This document shows positions 55,848-63,510 of a DNA stretch of 64,000 nucleotides, one piece after another. Each line of letters starts with the position of its first letter. Positions within the stretch are counted from its first letter, which is position 1. Under the pieces are notes generated by a model. That model was given only the letters and a program-made list of their open reading frames with translations. It made no database searches and was not told the DNA's origin. Origin of the DNA: Flavicella sediminum (GTDB lineage: Bacteria > Bacteroidota > Bacteroidia > Flavobacteriales > Flavobacteriaceae). Location: assembly GCF_006381105.1 (NCBI RefSeq), contig NZ_VDET01000013.1, positions 117,436 to 181,435 of the forward strand, read 5' to 3'. The position numbers were made by a program, and so were the translations under genes.

Positions 55848-57461
55848 ATGAGGTTTTATAAAATATGGAAAGGACTTTTAGCAGTTCTTTTTTTAGGAAT
55901 CGTGTCTTGTACACAAATAAATAAAAAAAATAAAGAGGCTGCGAATGCTGTTGAACAAAATGAGAAGCCTAATATAATTCTTATCTATGCCGATGATTTA
56001 GGAAGGGGGATGTTGGGAACTTATGGTCAGAAAATTGTAAAAACACCAAATATTGATCGATTGGCAAATCAAGGAATGAAATTTGAAAACTCCTATGGAT
56101 CTCATTATTGTTCTCCTGCCCGAGCAAGTTTGTTAACCGGAATGCATGATGTTCGTAGAGATTTGTTCAATACCACTACTGGCGGTATTTATATGAAATT
56201 AGATAACGGATTGAGTTTGCCTCAAATTGAAGAAAAAATCGAAAAAATTATGATTCCTGCAAAACAGGAGGAAGTTTTTTTAGGACAAGTGGCACAGCAA
56301 GCAGGGTATACTACCGCTGAGTTTGGGAAGTTAGAATGGGGCTTTGCTACAACGGCTGCTAGAGTGAAAAGGCATGGGTGGGATTATCATTTTGGTTATT
56401 ACGATCACAGACGTTGTCATGGTTTTTACCCACCTTTTTTGTTTAGAAATGGTGTAAAAGTCGATATACCTGGCAATACATTGGTAGATTGTGGAAAAGG
56501 ACCTTCAGAAGAATCTCCAGAGAATTACAAAAAACGATGGGACATGACCGGGAAAAAAGTCTATTCCGAACATATTATTATGGATGAAATGTTGGGATAT
56601 CTAGATAAGAACAACCCTACAAAAACAGGAAAACCATTCTTTATTTATTTTCCAACACAATTGCCACACGGTCCTGTGGCTATTCCAGAGGTTCATGAAG
56701 ATTTTAAGAACAATCCGAATCTAACAGAAATAGAAAAAGAATATGCTTCTATGGTAAAAATGTTGGACACAGATGTGGGAAGAATTTATGAAAAACTAGA
56801 AAAAATGGGGATACTAGACAATACTATTTTGGTCTTTACCTCAGATAACGGACATGCCATGCCTTATCCAGAAGTAGGAAGGCTAGATGATAAAAGAAAC
56901 ATACACACGGGGCAAAAATACGATGATATTCAAACAAGATTTTATTCTGAAACGAGTGGCGATGTTTTTGACGGAAATGATGGCATGTCGGGGTATAAAA
57001 GATCCAATTGGGAAGGTGGTTCAAGAGTTCCATTAATTTGGTATTGGAAAAATAAAATAGAATCAGGAACCTTAACAGAGCAACGTGTGGCGAATTATGA
57101 TTTTATGAATACCATGGCCGAACTGATAGGAGTGCCAGAAGTTAAAAATAAAGACGGTGTTTCTTATGCCAAAACCTTATTAGGCGGCAAAAGTAAAGAG
57201 CGCGCTTATACCGTACTTTCTTCTCATACCATGGGGCCTTCTCTAATTACTAAAGATGGTTGGAAATTGCGTTACTATTTGAAAAAAGAAATTTTTCAAT
57301 TGTATTATTTGCCCGATGATTATAAAGAGGAACATAATTTATCAGAAAAATTTCCAGAAAAGTTAGAGGCCTTAAAAACACTATTGTATAAAGAATGTAA
57401 TGGCGATTGGGAAAATGGTTTAGGTCCAAAAAAAATGAGTGCTAAATTATACGGAATTTAA
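55848..57461 (+). CDS. Family S1 sulfatase, lipoprotein (CSPAR type), paralogue 3
   Basis: This 537-residue sulfatase has the lipobox GIVSC (Cys21), a charged linker, then PNIILIYADDLGRGMLGTYG, C88-S-P-A-R92, FGKLEWGFATTAARVKRHGWD and FTSDNGHAM. It is the third member of the group with FGKLEWGF instead of FGKWHLG (see 2229 and 36072). It has a longer C-terminus (GDWENGLGPKKMSAKLYGI). It is paired with the propeller enzyme upstream. Likely removes one sulfate type from oligosaccharides. A terminator follows. Confidence 0.93.
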   Translation: MRFYKIWKGLLAVLFLGIVSCTQINKKNKEAANAVEQNEKPNIILIYADDLGRGMLGTYGQKIVKTPNIDRLANQGMKFENSYGSHYCSPARASLLTGMHDVRRDLFNTTTGGIYMKLDNGLSLPQIEEKIEKIMIPAKQEEVFLGQVAQQAGYTTAEFGKLEWGFATTAARVKRHGWDYHFGYYDHRRCHGFYPPFLFRNGVKVDIPGNTLVDCGKGPSEESPENYKKRWDMTGKKVYSEHIIMDEMLGYLDKNNPTKTGKPFFIYFPTQLPHGPVAIPEVHEDFKNNPNLTEIEKEYASMVKMLDTDVGRIYEKLEKMGILDNTILVFTSDNGHAMPYPEVGRLDDKRNIHTGQKYDDIQTRFYSETSGDVFDGNDGMSGYKRSNWEGGSRVPLIWYWKNKIESGTLTEQRVANYDFMNTMAELIGVPEVKNKDGVSYAKTLLGGKSKERAYTVLSSHTMGPSLITKDGWKLRYYLKKEIFQLYYLPDDYKEEHNLSEKFPEKLEALKTLLYKECNGDWENGLGPKKMSAKLYGI

Positions 57462-57477
57462 GAAAGTTGATTTTAAG

Positions 57478-57515
57478 AAAAGGAGGTTCTGAGTAGCATC
57501 AAGACCTTCTTTTTT
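57478..57515 (+). terminator. Terminator after sulfatase
   Basis: An imperfect 12-base stem (57478-57490 with 57501-57513) is followed by T residues. Confidence 0.65.
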
Positions 57516-57696
57516 ATTAAAAGGCTTATTTTTTCTTCTTGTTATCATTGATTCTTATTGACTTTCTTTCATTTCAAGACCTACAGGAACACACAAAGTG
57601 CTAGCGCAGACGCGTTAATACTTGGCTATTGCTAATTTTATAGTTGAAAAGTTAGCAATACTATTATAAAACTAGAAAAGTGTTGTTGAACAATAA

Positions 57697-59148
57697 ATGA
57701 AACAAGTAAAATTTAAAACAAAAAACATAATGATCACAAAATTTTTAAAGTTGATGAGTGCGCCTATAATCGTGTTGTTTTTTTCAACAGCCAATGCGCA
57801 GTATACCGAAACTATGAATCCTAAAGGTTTTCAGGTAGATTTAAAAAAAGACTATGGTTTGATAAACGACAATGCGGCAACCCCTCAAGGGGAGAAATTG
57901 CAAAAAGCCATAGATGCCGTTTCTAAACGAAAAAACGGTGGAAATATTTTTATTCCAAAAGGGGTTTATAGTCTTTCGGAAATTCAATTAAAATCCAATG
58001 TGCATTTATTAATAGAAGGGGGGACGGTTTTAAAATCTGGTAGAGCTACTCAAATGGGAGCCCAAATACCTCGTGGTCCTAAAGGTCAGACTAGAAAAAT
58101 AATTGATGTTAACGGAAAGGAGTTGAAAAAATCAGAAGTCAAAACGGGTGTGTTTTTTAAATTATCTTCAGAAAAAGGCGGGACTGATTTTATTGAAAAT
58201 GTAAGTATAAGAGGAATTAATGGTGCATTTACTGTGGATTATCACAACCTTAAAAGTAGAGATAGACAAAGAGTAATTGTGGCAAGCATGGTGAAAAATT
58301 TTCTTATTCAAGACATGATTGTAAAAGATAATTATACCGTTTATTGTGGAATTACCTTAGCTCCTTCAAATGAAAAAGTAAAGGATGTAAAAAATTGGGA
58401 AGTTTCTAGAGCGACCAATGGTACTTTGCGCAATATTACCCACTATCAGGCAAGTCCAGGATATGGATTGGTGCAATGTCATGGTGCTCAAAATGTTTAT
58501 TTCGAAAATTTATATGCTGAAGGAGGCGTGTCTCTTAGATTAGAAGTAGGTGCCAATAATAAAAATGTAGGTGTATACGATTTAACCGCACAAAATATTA
58601 TCAATAAAAATGGTCGATGCGCTGTTATGCTAGGGGCTCATTCTGCAAAAAATGGAATTGTAACGATTAAAGATGTTACGTCTATTAGTTCAACTTTTGC
58701 TGTGAAAATTGGGAAAAGTCATGTAAAAGCTGATGCTCCAGATCAAACACCTGGTTATTTTCACAACGATTCTTCTATAAGTAATGTACATGCTATTTAT
58801 GGAAAAGATGCGCAAGTAAAAGGAGCAGCAACACCAAGTTATCCAAATACAGCTGCTTATTACGATTATTTTAGAATGTTTTCAGATGCTAAATTTTTCG
58901 AAGGTCCTTCAATAGGAGCTGTTGAATATTACCCAACTACTTTCGATATAAAAATTAAAAATGTTAGCATGGAAGGCTTTCCTCATAACAATGACAAACC
59001 TATCATGCTTCAAAAAGATATAAGAAAATCGAATTGGTCTACAGAAACAAAAGCCTGGATGAAGTCACATACCGCAGCCAGATATAAATCAGATAAAGGA
59101 GTAGCAGCAAACGATTTTAAAGCGACTGCTTATGCTTTTAAAAAATAA
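57697..59148 (+). CDS. GH82-like right-handed beta-helix enzyme, copy 6
   Basis: This 483-residue secreted protein begins the second beta-helix array. The ATG at 57697 gives a long basic start; an in-frame ATG at 57730 would give a tighter signal peptide (ending ANAQ) and may be the true start. It has Q260, E283, H315 and Gly285 (numbering from 57697), equivalent to Gln222, Glu245, His281 and the missing Asp247 of iota-carrageenase. It carries an insert of about 40 residues near 110-150 (RATQMGAQIPRGPKGQTRK) that the other copies lack, and reads GAHSAK instead of GPHSAK. It belongs to a subgroup with AEGGVSLRLEVGANNKNVGV shared by the next two genes. Confidence 0.74.
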   Translation: MKQVKFKTKNIMITKFLKLMSAPIIVLFFSTANAQYTETMNPKGFQVDLKKDYGLINDNAATPQGEKLQKAIDAVSKRKNGGNIFIPKGVYSLSEIQLKSNVHLLIEGGTVLKSGRATQMGAQIPRGPKGQTRKIIDVNGKELKKSEVKTGVFFKLSSEKGGTDFIENVSIRGINGAFTVDYHNLKSRDRQRVIVASMVKNFLIQDMIVKDNYTVYCGITLAPSNEKVKDVKNWEVSRATNGTLRNITHYQASPGYGLVQCHGAQNVYFENLYAEGGVSLRLEVGANNKNVGVYDLTAQNIINKNGRCAVMLGAHSAKNGIVTIKDVTSISSTFAVKIGKSHVKADAPDQTPGYFHNDSSISNVHAIYGKDAQVKGAATPSYPNTAAYYDYFRMFSDAKFFEGPSIGAVEYYPTTFDIKIKNVSMEGFPHNNDKPIMLQKDIRKSNWSTETKAWMKSHTAARYKSDKGVAANDFKATAYAFKK

Positions 59149-59189
59149 GTAATTAGTTAAAGAATTTATAAATCATAATACACAATAAA

Positions 59190-60518
59190 ATGAGGCTTAC
59201 ACGAATTTTAAAAATTTTAAATTTAGCAATTTTGTTAGTTTTCGTAACGACGGTTTCGGCACAGTATAAAGAGGTGATGAACCCAAAAGGCTTGACAAAA
59301 AGTTTAAATAAAGACTATAATTTAAAAGACGACAATGCCAAAAGTGATCAAAGTGAGAAATTGATCAAAGCAATAGATGAAATTAGCAACAAAGGTGGAG
59401 GGATTCTGAAAATAGCGAAGGGAGTTTATAGTTTTTCAGGAGTAAGTCTAAAATCGAATGTACATGTAGTTTTGGAGGCAGGTACAGTAATTAAGCCTAT
59501 AGGTGGTGTTGTTTTTGTGCTTTCAACAGAAAGAAAAACAGAGAAAAAAAATCCGAAAGAATTTATTGAAAATGTGAGTATTCGAGGAGAAGGTGGTGCT
59601 TTTATTATCGATTATCACTTTAGAAAATACAAAGACAAGCAACGTGCTATTATCGCTTCTATGGTAAAGAATTTCTTAATTCAAGACATGATTGTAAAAG
59701 ATAATTATTCGGTGTATTGCGGAATTACCTTAGCACCATCAGGTGAAAAAGTAAATGATGTCAAAGACTGGGAAGTTTCTCGTCCTACAAACGGAACCAT
59801 TCGTAATATTAGCCATTATAAGGCAAGTCCAGGCTACGGATTGGTACAGTGTCATGGTGCACAATCGGTTCATTTTGAAAATTTATATGCTGAAGGCGGC
59901 GTTTCTTTTCGACTGGAAGTCGGAGCTAATAATAAAAACGTTGGTGTTTTTGATTTAACGGCGAAAAACATCATCAATAAAAATGGGAGATGTGCCGTTA
60001 TGTTAGGACCTCATTCGGCAAAGAGTGGAATTATAAAGGTAGATGGGGTGACTTCAATTAGCTCAACTTTTGCTGTAACCATTGGAGATGGTGGTGTTAA
60101 AAAAGATGCGCCAGACCAAACTCCGGGTTATTTCCATAAAGATTCTTCAATAGACAATGTATTGGCTATTTATGGTGAATCAGCCCAAGTTAAAGGACCG
60201 ACTTTGTTAGAGTTTCCTAAAGTAGAAGATTATTTTGATTTGCTAAAAGTATTTTCTGATGGCAAGTTTTATGAAGGGCCTTCTGTAACGGCTGTTCATT
60301 ATGGACCTACAACCTATTCTATAAATATTGGAAAGAATATAAAAATGAAGGGCTTTCCGCATTTGAATGATAAGCCAGTGGTTACTCGTGCAGATGCAAG
60401 AAAGGCTTCTTGGGGAACAGAAAAAAAAGAATGGAAAAAAGCTCATCCAGGAAATGAATTTATTTCTGATAAAGGAGTTCTCGTGAAAGATTATACGGTG
60501 AAAGCATATGCATTTTAA
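59190..60518 (+). CDS. GH82-like right-handed beta-helix enzyme, copy 7
   Basis: A 442-residue secreted protein (signal ending VSAQ) 41 bases after copy 6. It has Q220, E243 and H275 at the catalytic positions and Gly245 at the general-base position. It is closest to the copy at 60533: both share the stretch YGESAQVKGPTLL and the ending GFP.......AR-ASWG.EK. It is probably periplasmic as it lacks a sorting domain. Function inferred as for the other members. Confidence 0.75.
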   Translation: MRLTRILKILNLAILLVFVTTVSAQYKEVMNPKGLTKSLNKDYNLKDDNAKSDQSEKLIKAIDEISNKGGGILKIAKGVYSFSGVSLKSNVHVVLEAGTVIKPIGGVVFVLSTERKTEKKNPKEFIENVSIRGEGGAFIIDYHFRKYKDKQRAIIASMVKNFLIQDMIVKDNYSVYCGITLAPSGEKVNDVKDWEVSRPTNGTIRNISHYKASPGYGLVQCHGAQSVHFENLYAEGGVSFRLEVGANNKNVGVFDLTAKNIINKNGRCAVMLGPHSAKSGIIKVDGVTSISSTFAVTIGDGGVKKDAPDQTPGYFHKDSSIDNVLAIYGESAQVKGPTLLEFPKVEDYFDLLKVFSDGKFYEGPSVTAVHYGPTTYSINIGKNIKMKGFPHLNDKPVVTRADARKASWGTEKKEWKKAHPGNEFISDKGVLVKDYTVKAYAF

Positions 60519-60532
60519 ACTAAAAGTTTTTT

Positions 60533-62155
60533 ATGCTAGCAAAAATAAATTCTTTGAAAAATGTGTTAAGTCTACTCTATTTGGTTGCTGTAACTGGCTT
60601 TGCTCAATATACGGAAACCATGGACTTGCATGGCTTGGTTAAAAATATGAAGGCAGATTATGCTTTGGTGAATGACAATGCAGAAAATGACCAAAGCAGT
60701 AAATTAATTTCAGCCATAAACGCTGTACACGATCAAGGTGGGGGAGTTATAAGGATTTCAAAAGGAGTTTATCTTTTTTCAGATGTTTATCTAAAATCGA
60801 ATGTGCATTTAGTAATTGAAGCTGGAACCGTTATAAAAACGGATTCAGAAAAAAAAGTGGTTTTTAAATTAACTACAGAAAATTCGGTTCAAAAAAAGGA
60901 TGCTCAGGCATATATTGAAAACGTGAGTATTCGTGGAGAGGGAGGTGCTTTTGTTGTGGATTATCACACCAGATTATATGGCGATAAACAAAGAGTTATT
61001 GTTGCAAGTATGGTCAAGAATTTTCTGATTCAAGATATGGTAGTTAAAGACAATTATTCGGTGTATTGCGGAATTACTTTGTCTCCTTCAAGTGAAAAAA
61101 TAGCGGATGTTAGCGATTGGGAAGTTTCTAGACCTACCAACGGTACTCTTAAAAACATTTCACATTATAAAGCAAGTCCTGGTTATGGATTGGTGCAATG
61201 TCATGGAGCGCAAAATGTGCATTTTGAAAATTTGTATGCAGAAGGCGGTGTTACATTTCGATTAGAAGTAGGGGCCAATAATAAAAATGTAGGGGTATAC
61301 GACTTAACAGCTAAAAATATGATCAATAAAAATGGTCGTTGTGCGGTGATGTTAGGTCCACATTCGGCTAAAAATGGTATTATTACTGTTGATGGAGCTA
61401 CTGCTATCAGTTCTACCTATGCTGTAACAGTAGGAGATGGTGGTGTAAAGGAAGGAGCGCCAGATCAAACGCCTGGCTATTTTCATAACGATTCATTTAT
61501 AGACCATGTTTTGGCAATTTATGGGGAGTCGGCACAAGTAAAAGGGCCTACTTTATTGTATTACCCGAGTGTATCTGATTATTTTGAAAAGCTGAAAATT
61601 TTTAGTGATGGTAAGTTTTACGAAGGTCCTTCGGTAACTGCTTTGCTTAATGGTGCTCAAAATTATTCCATCACAATAGGAACGCATATTTCTTATAGAG
61701 GATTTCCAGAAACAATGAGCAAAACGTTGATAGACCTTTCTGACAAAAGAGCTGCCAGTTGGGGAAATGAAAAAGCAGATTGGAAAACGGCCCATCCAGG
61801 TGATGAATATATTTCAGACAAAGGCGTGTCAACTAATGACTATGAAGCTGTAGCTTACGATTTTTCAACGAATTTAAGTGTTCCTATAATTAATACGACT
61901 GAAGGTATAGATGTATATCCTGTTCCGGCAAGTGAGTATGTCTCTTTAAAAAGTGAAAATTGGCAAGAGAAATTCTTAGATGTGTTTTTTTATAACGCCA
62001 TAGGAAAACGAGTTCAAGAAAATAAAAATTTGAAAGTTCAGAATGGCGTTTTAAAAATTTCTGTAGTGAATTTAAAGAAAGGAATGTATGTGCTTAAAGT
62101 GAAGAATAATTCAGGAGTTTTAAAAGTAGCGAAGCCAATACTAATTTCAAAATAA
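60533..62155 (+). CDS. GH82-like beta-helix enzyme, copy 8, with T9SS sorting domain
   Basis: The last beta-helix gene (540 aa), 14 bases after copy 7. The helix has Q222, E245 and H277, with Gly247 at the general-base position. The numbering coincides with CgiA by chance. Residues about 455-540 are a type A T9SS C-terminal domain: IDVYPVPASEYVSLKS, VFFYNAIGKRV, LKKGMYVLKVKN and PILISK. It is therefore exported to the cell surface or released. As in the first array, only the final copy has this domain. It is the best candidate in this array for an extracellular endo-acting enzyme. Confidence 0.8.
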   Translation: MLAKINSLKNVLSLLYLVAVTGFAQYTETMDLHGLVKNMKADYALVNDNAENDQSSKLISAINAVHDQGGGVIRISKGVYLFSDVYLKSNVHLVIEAGTVIKTDSEKKVVFKLTTENSVQKKDAQAYIENVSIRGEGGAFVVDYHTRLYGDKQRVIVASMVKNFLIQDMVVKDNYSVYCGITLSPSSEKIADVSDWEVSRPTNGTLKNISHYKASPGYGLVQCHGAQNVHFENLYAEGGVTFRLEVGANNKNVGVYDLTAKNMINKNGRCAVMLGPHSAKNGIITVDGATAISSTYAVTVGDGGVKEGAPDQTPGYFHNDSFIDHVLAIYGESAQVKGPTLLYYPSVSDYFEKLKIFSDGKFYEGPSVTALLNGAQNYSITIGTHISYRGFPETMSKTLIDLSDKRAASWGNEKADWKTAHPGDEYISDKGVSTNDYEAVAYDFSTNLSVPIINTTEGIDVYPVPASEYVSLKSENWQEKFLDVFFYNAIGKRVQENKNLKVQNGVLKISVVNLKKGMYVLKVKNNSGVLKVAKPILISK

Positions 62156-62194
62156 ACAGTTTTTTCTTTTTTTAGTAAAGTATTAGGCAATTGC

Positions 62195-62202
62195 TATATT
62201 TG
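62195..62202 (+). promoter_or_regulatory. Candidate -7 element (TATATTTG) before GntR gene
   Basis: It matches TAnnTTTG and lies about 120 bases before the regulator. Its flanks resemble those of the element at 55827. No -33 TTG at good spacing was found. Confidence 0.3.
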
Positions 62203-62321
62203 AAAAAGCATTCTATACAAAACCTTAAGTCCTTCAATTCTATTTATTTTTATAAATTAGCATCTGTCGCTTAAAAGTAATCATGTACTAATAAAACTGT
62301 GAATAGGTTTTCTGGACGCGA

Positions 62322-63413
62322 ATGCTTATGATAAAGAAGAGATTTATGGAAAGAAAAGCTAAAATAACCGATGTCTTAAAACTTATTTCGATTGATGAAA
62401 ATTCAAGGAAACCTAAATATTTACAACTTGTAGACTCTATTAGTTATCATATATCTGTAGGGAATCTAGAAATAAATCAACAAATTCCTTCTATAAATAA
62501 GGTAAGTGAAGAGTTTTATTTATCCAAAGACACCGTTTCAAAAGCCTATAAAATTTTAAAAGAACGAAATATTATCAAGGCCACCAATCGTATTGGTTAT
62601 TATGTTAATAAGACAAAGTTTGCTTCTAAAGTAAATGTGTTATTTCTTGTAAATAAATTAAGTTCCTACAAAATGCGTATTTACAATTCATTTATACATA
62701 CCATGGGGGCAAATGCGGTTACCGAATTATATGTGTATCACTGTGATGAACTTTTGTTCTTAAATTCATTAAAAAAGAACAGCTCAACATTCGATTATTA
62801 CATTATTATGCCGCATTTTAAAACAGGGGATTTAAAGCATGTGACCTATACGAAAGAGGTTGTGAAAGCTTTGAGCCAAATTCCTAAACAAAGACTACTT
62901 CTTTTAGACAATGGTAAAAATGAAATTGAAGGGAGTATAGGAGAGGTATATCAGGATTTTGAGAATGATATTTATTTTGCTTTAAAAGAAGGATTGTCAA
63001 AAATAGCCACCTATAAAAAAATAATTCTAGTCTACCCAGAAGAGGCTGTTTATCCATATCCTCGAAGAATATTACATGGTTTTAAGAAATTTTGTTTAGA
63101 ACATGCGCTCAACTTTGAAGTTATCGATCAAGTATATGAAAATATCCTTTTGGAAAGAGGCGATTTGTTTATTACTATTGAAGAAGAAGATTTGGTAAAC
63201 TTGGTGAAGCAAATTAGAGAAGATGAATTTGTTTTAGGTGAAGACATTGGCGTTATTTCCTATAACGATACACCTTTAAAAGAATTATTAGGAATCACAA
63301 CCATATCAGCCGATTTTAAAGCAATGGGAGAAAAAGCAGCAAATGTTATTCTGAATAATGAAGTAGGTTCCTTTAAAGTACCTTTCCGATTTATAGAAAG
63401 AAATTCTATTTAA
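62322..63413 (+). CDS. GntR-family regulator with periplasmic-binding-protein-like sensor domain
   Basis: The 363-residue protein has an N-terminal winged HTH (about 25-100): PKYLQLVDSISYHISVGNLE, QQIPSINKVSEEFYLSKDTVSKAYKILKERN and a final YYV. The rest resembles a LacI-type sugar-binding domain (VNVLFLVNKLSSYKMRIYNSF, YIIMPHF, LLLLDNGK, VGVISYNDTPLKELLGITTIS). In Bacteroidota such regulators respond to a sugar or sugar phosphate and control sugar catabolism genes. Downstream of the enzyme arrays, it may repress or activate part of this locus, in addition to HTCS control. The start is uncertain: ATG codons also lie at 62328 and 62346. A strong terminator follows. Confidence 0.85.
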   Translation: MLMIKKRFMERKAKITDVLKLISIDENSRKPKYLQLVDSISYHISVGNLEINQQIPSINKVSEEFYLSKDTVSKAYKILKERNIIKATNRIGYYVNKTKFASKVNVLFLVNKLSSYKMRIYNSFIHTMGANAVTELYVYHCDELLFLNSLKKNSSTFDYYIIMPHFKTGDLKHVTYTKEVVKALSQIPKQRLLLLDNGKNEIEGSIGEVYQDFENDIYFALKEGLSKIATYKKIILVYPEEAVYPYPRRILHGFKKFCLEHALNFEVIDQVYENILLERGDLFITIEEEDLVNLVKQIREDEFVLGEDIGVISYNDTPLKELLGITTISADFKAMGEKAANVILNNEVGSFKVPFRFIERNSI

Positions 63414-63428
63414 TTATTTTAGGTATAC

Positions 63429-63465
63429 AAAAAGCGAGGGCAAAATTATTTTGCCCTCGCTTTTT
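63429..63465. terminator. Strong bidirectional terminator
   Basis: A perfect 17-base inverted repeat (63429-63445 with 63449-63465) with a 3-base loop has A and T runs at its ends, so it can end both the GntR gene (+) and the transporter gene (-). Confidence 0.94.
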
Positions 63466-63510
63466 GTAGAAATATTTCCTATTAAGGAAAGTAACTAAAA
63501 TTAGTTACAC

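Noticed and set aside
15744..62155. Calling the beta-helix proteins pectate lyases or GH28 polygalacturonases
   Set aside because: The fold is shared, but the GH28 and pectate lyase active-site motifs are absent, whereas the Gln/Glu/His spacing fits GH82.
15744..62155. Calling them true iota-carrageenases (CgiA)
   Set aside because: The general-base Asp is replaced by Gly in every copy, so the activity cannot be assumed.
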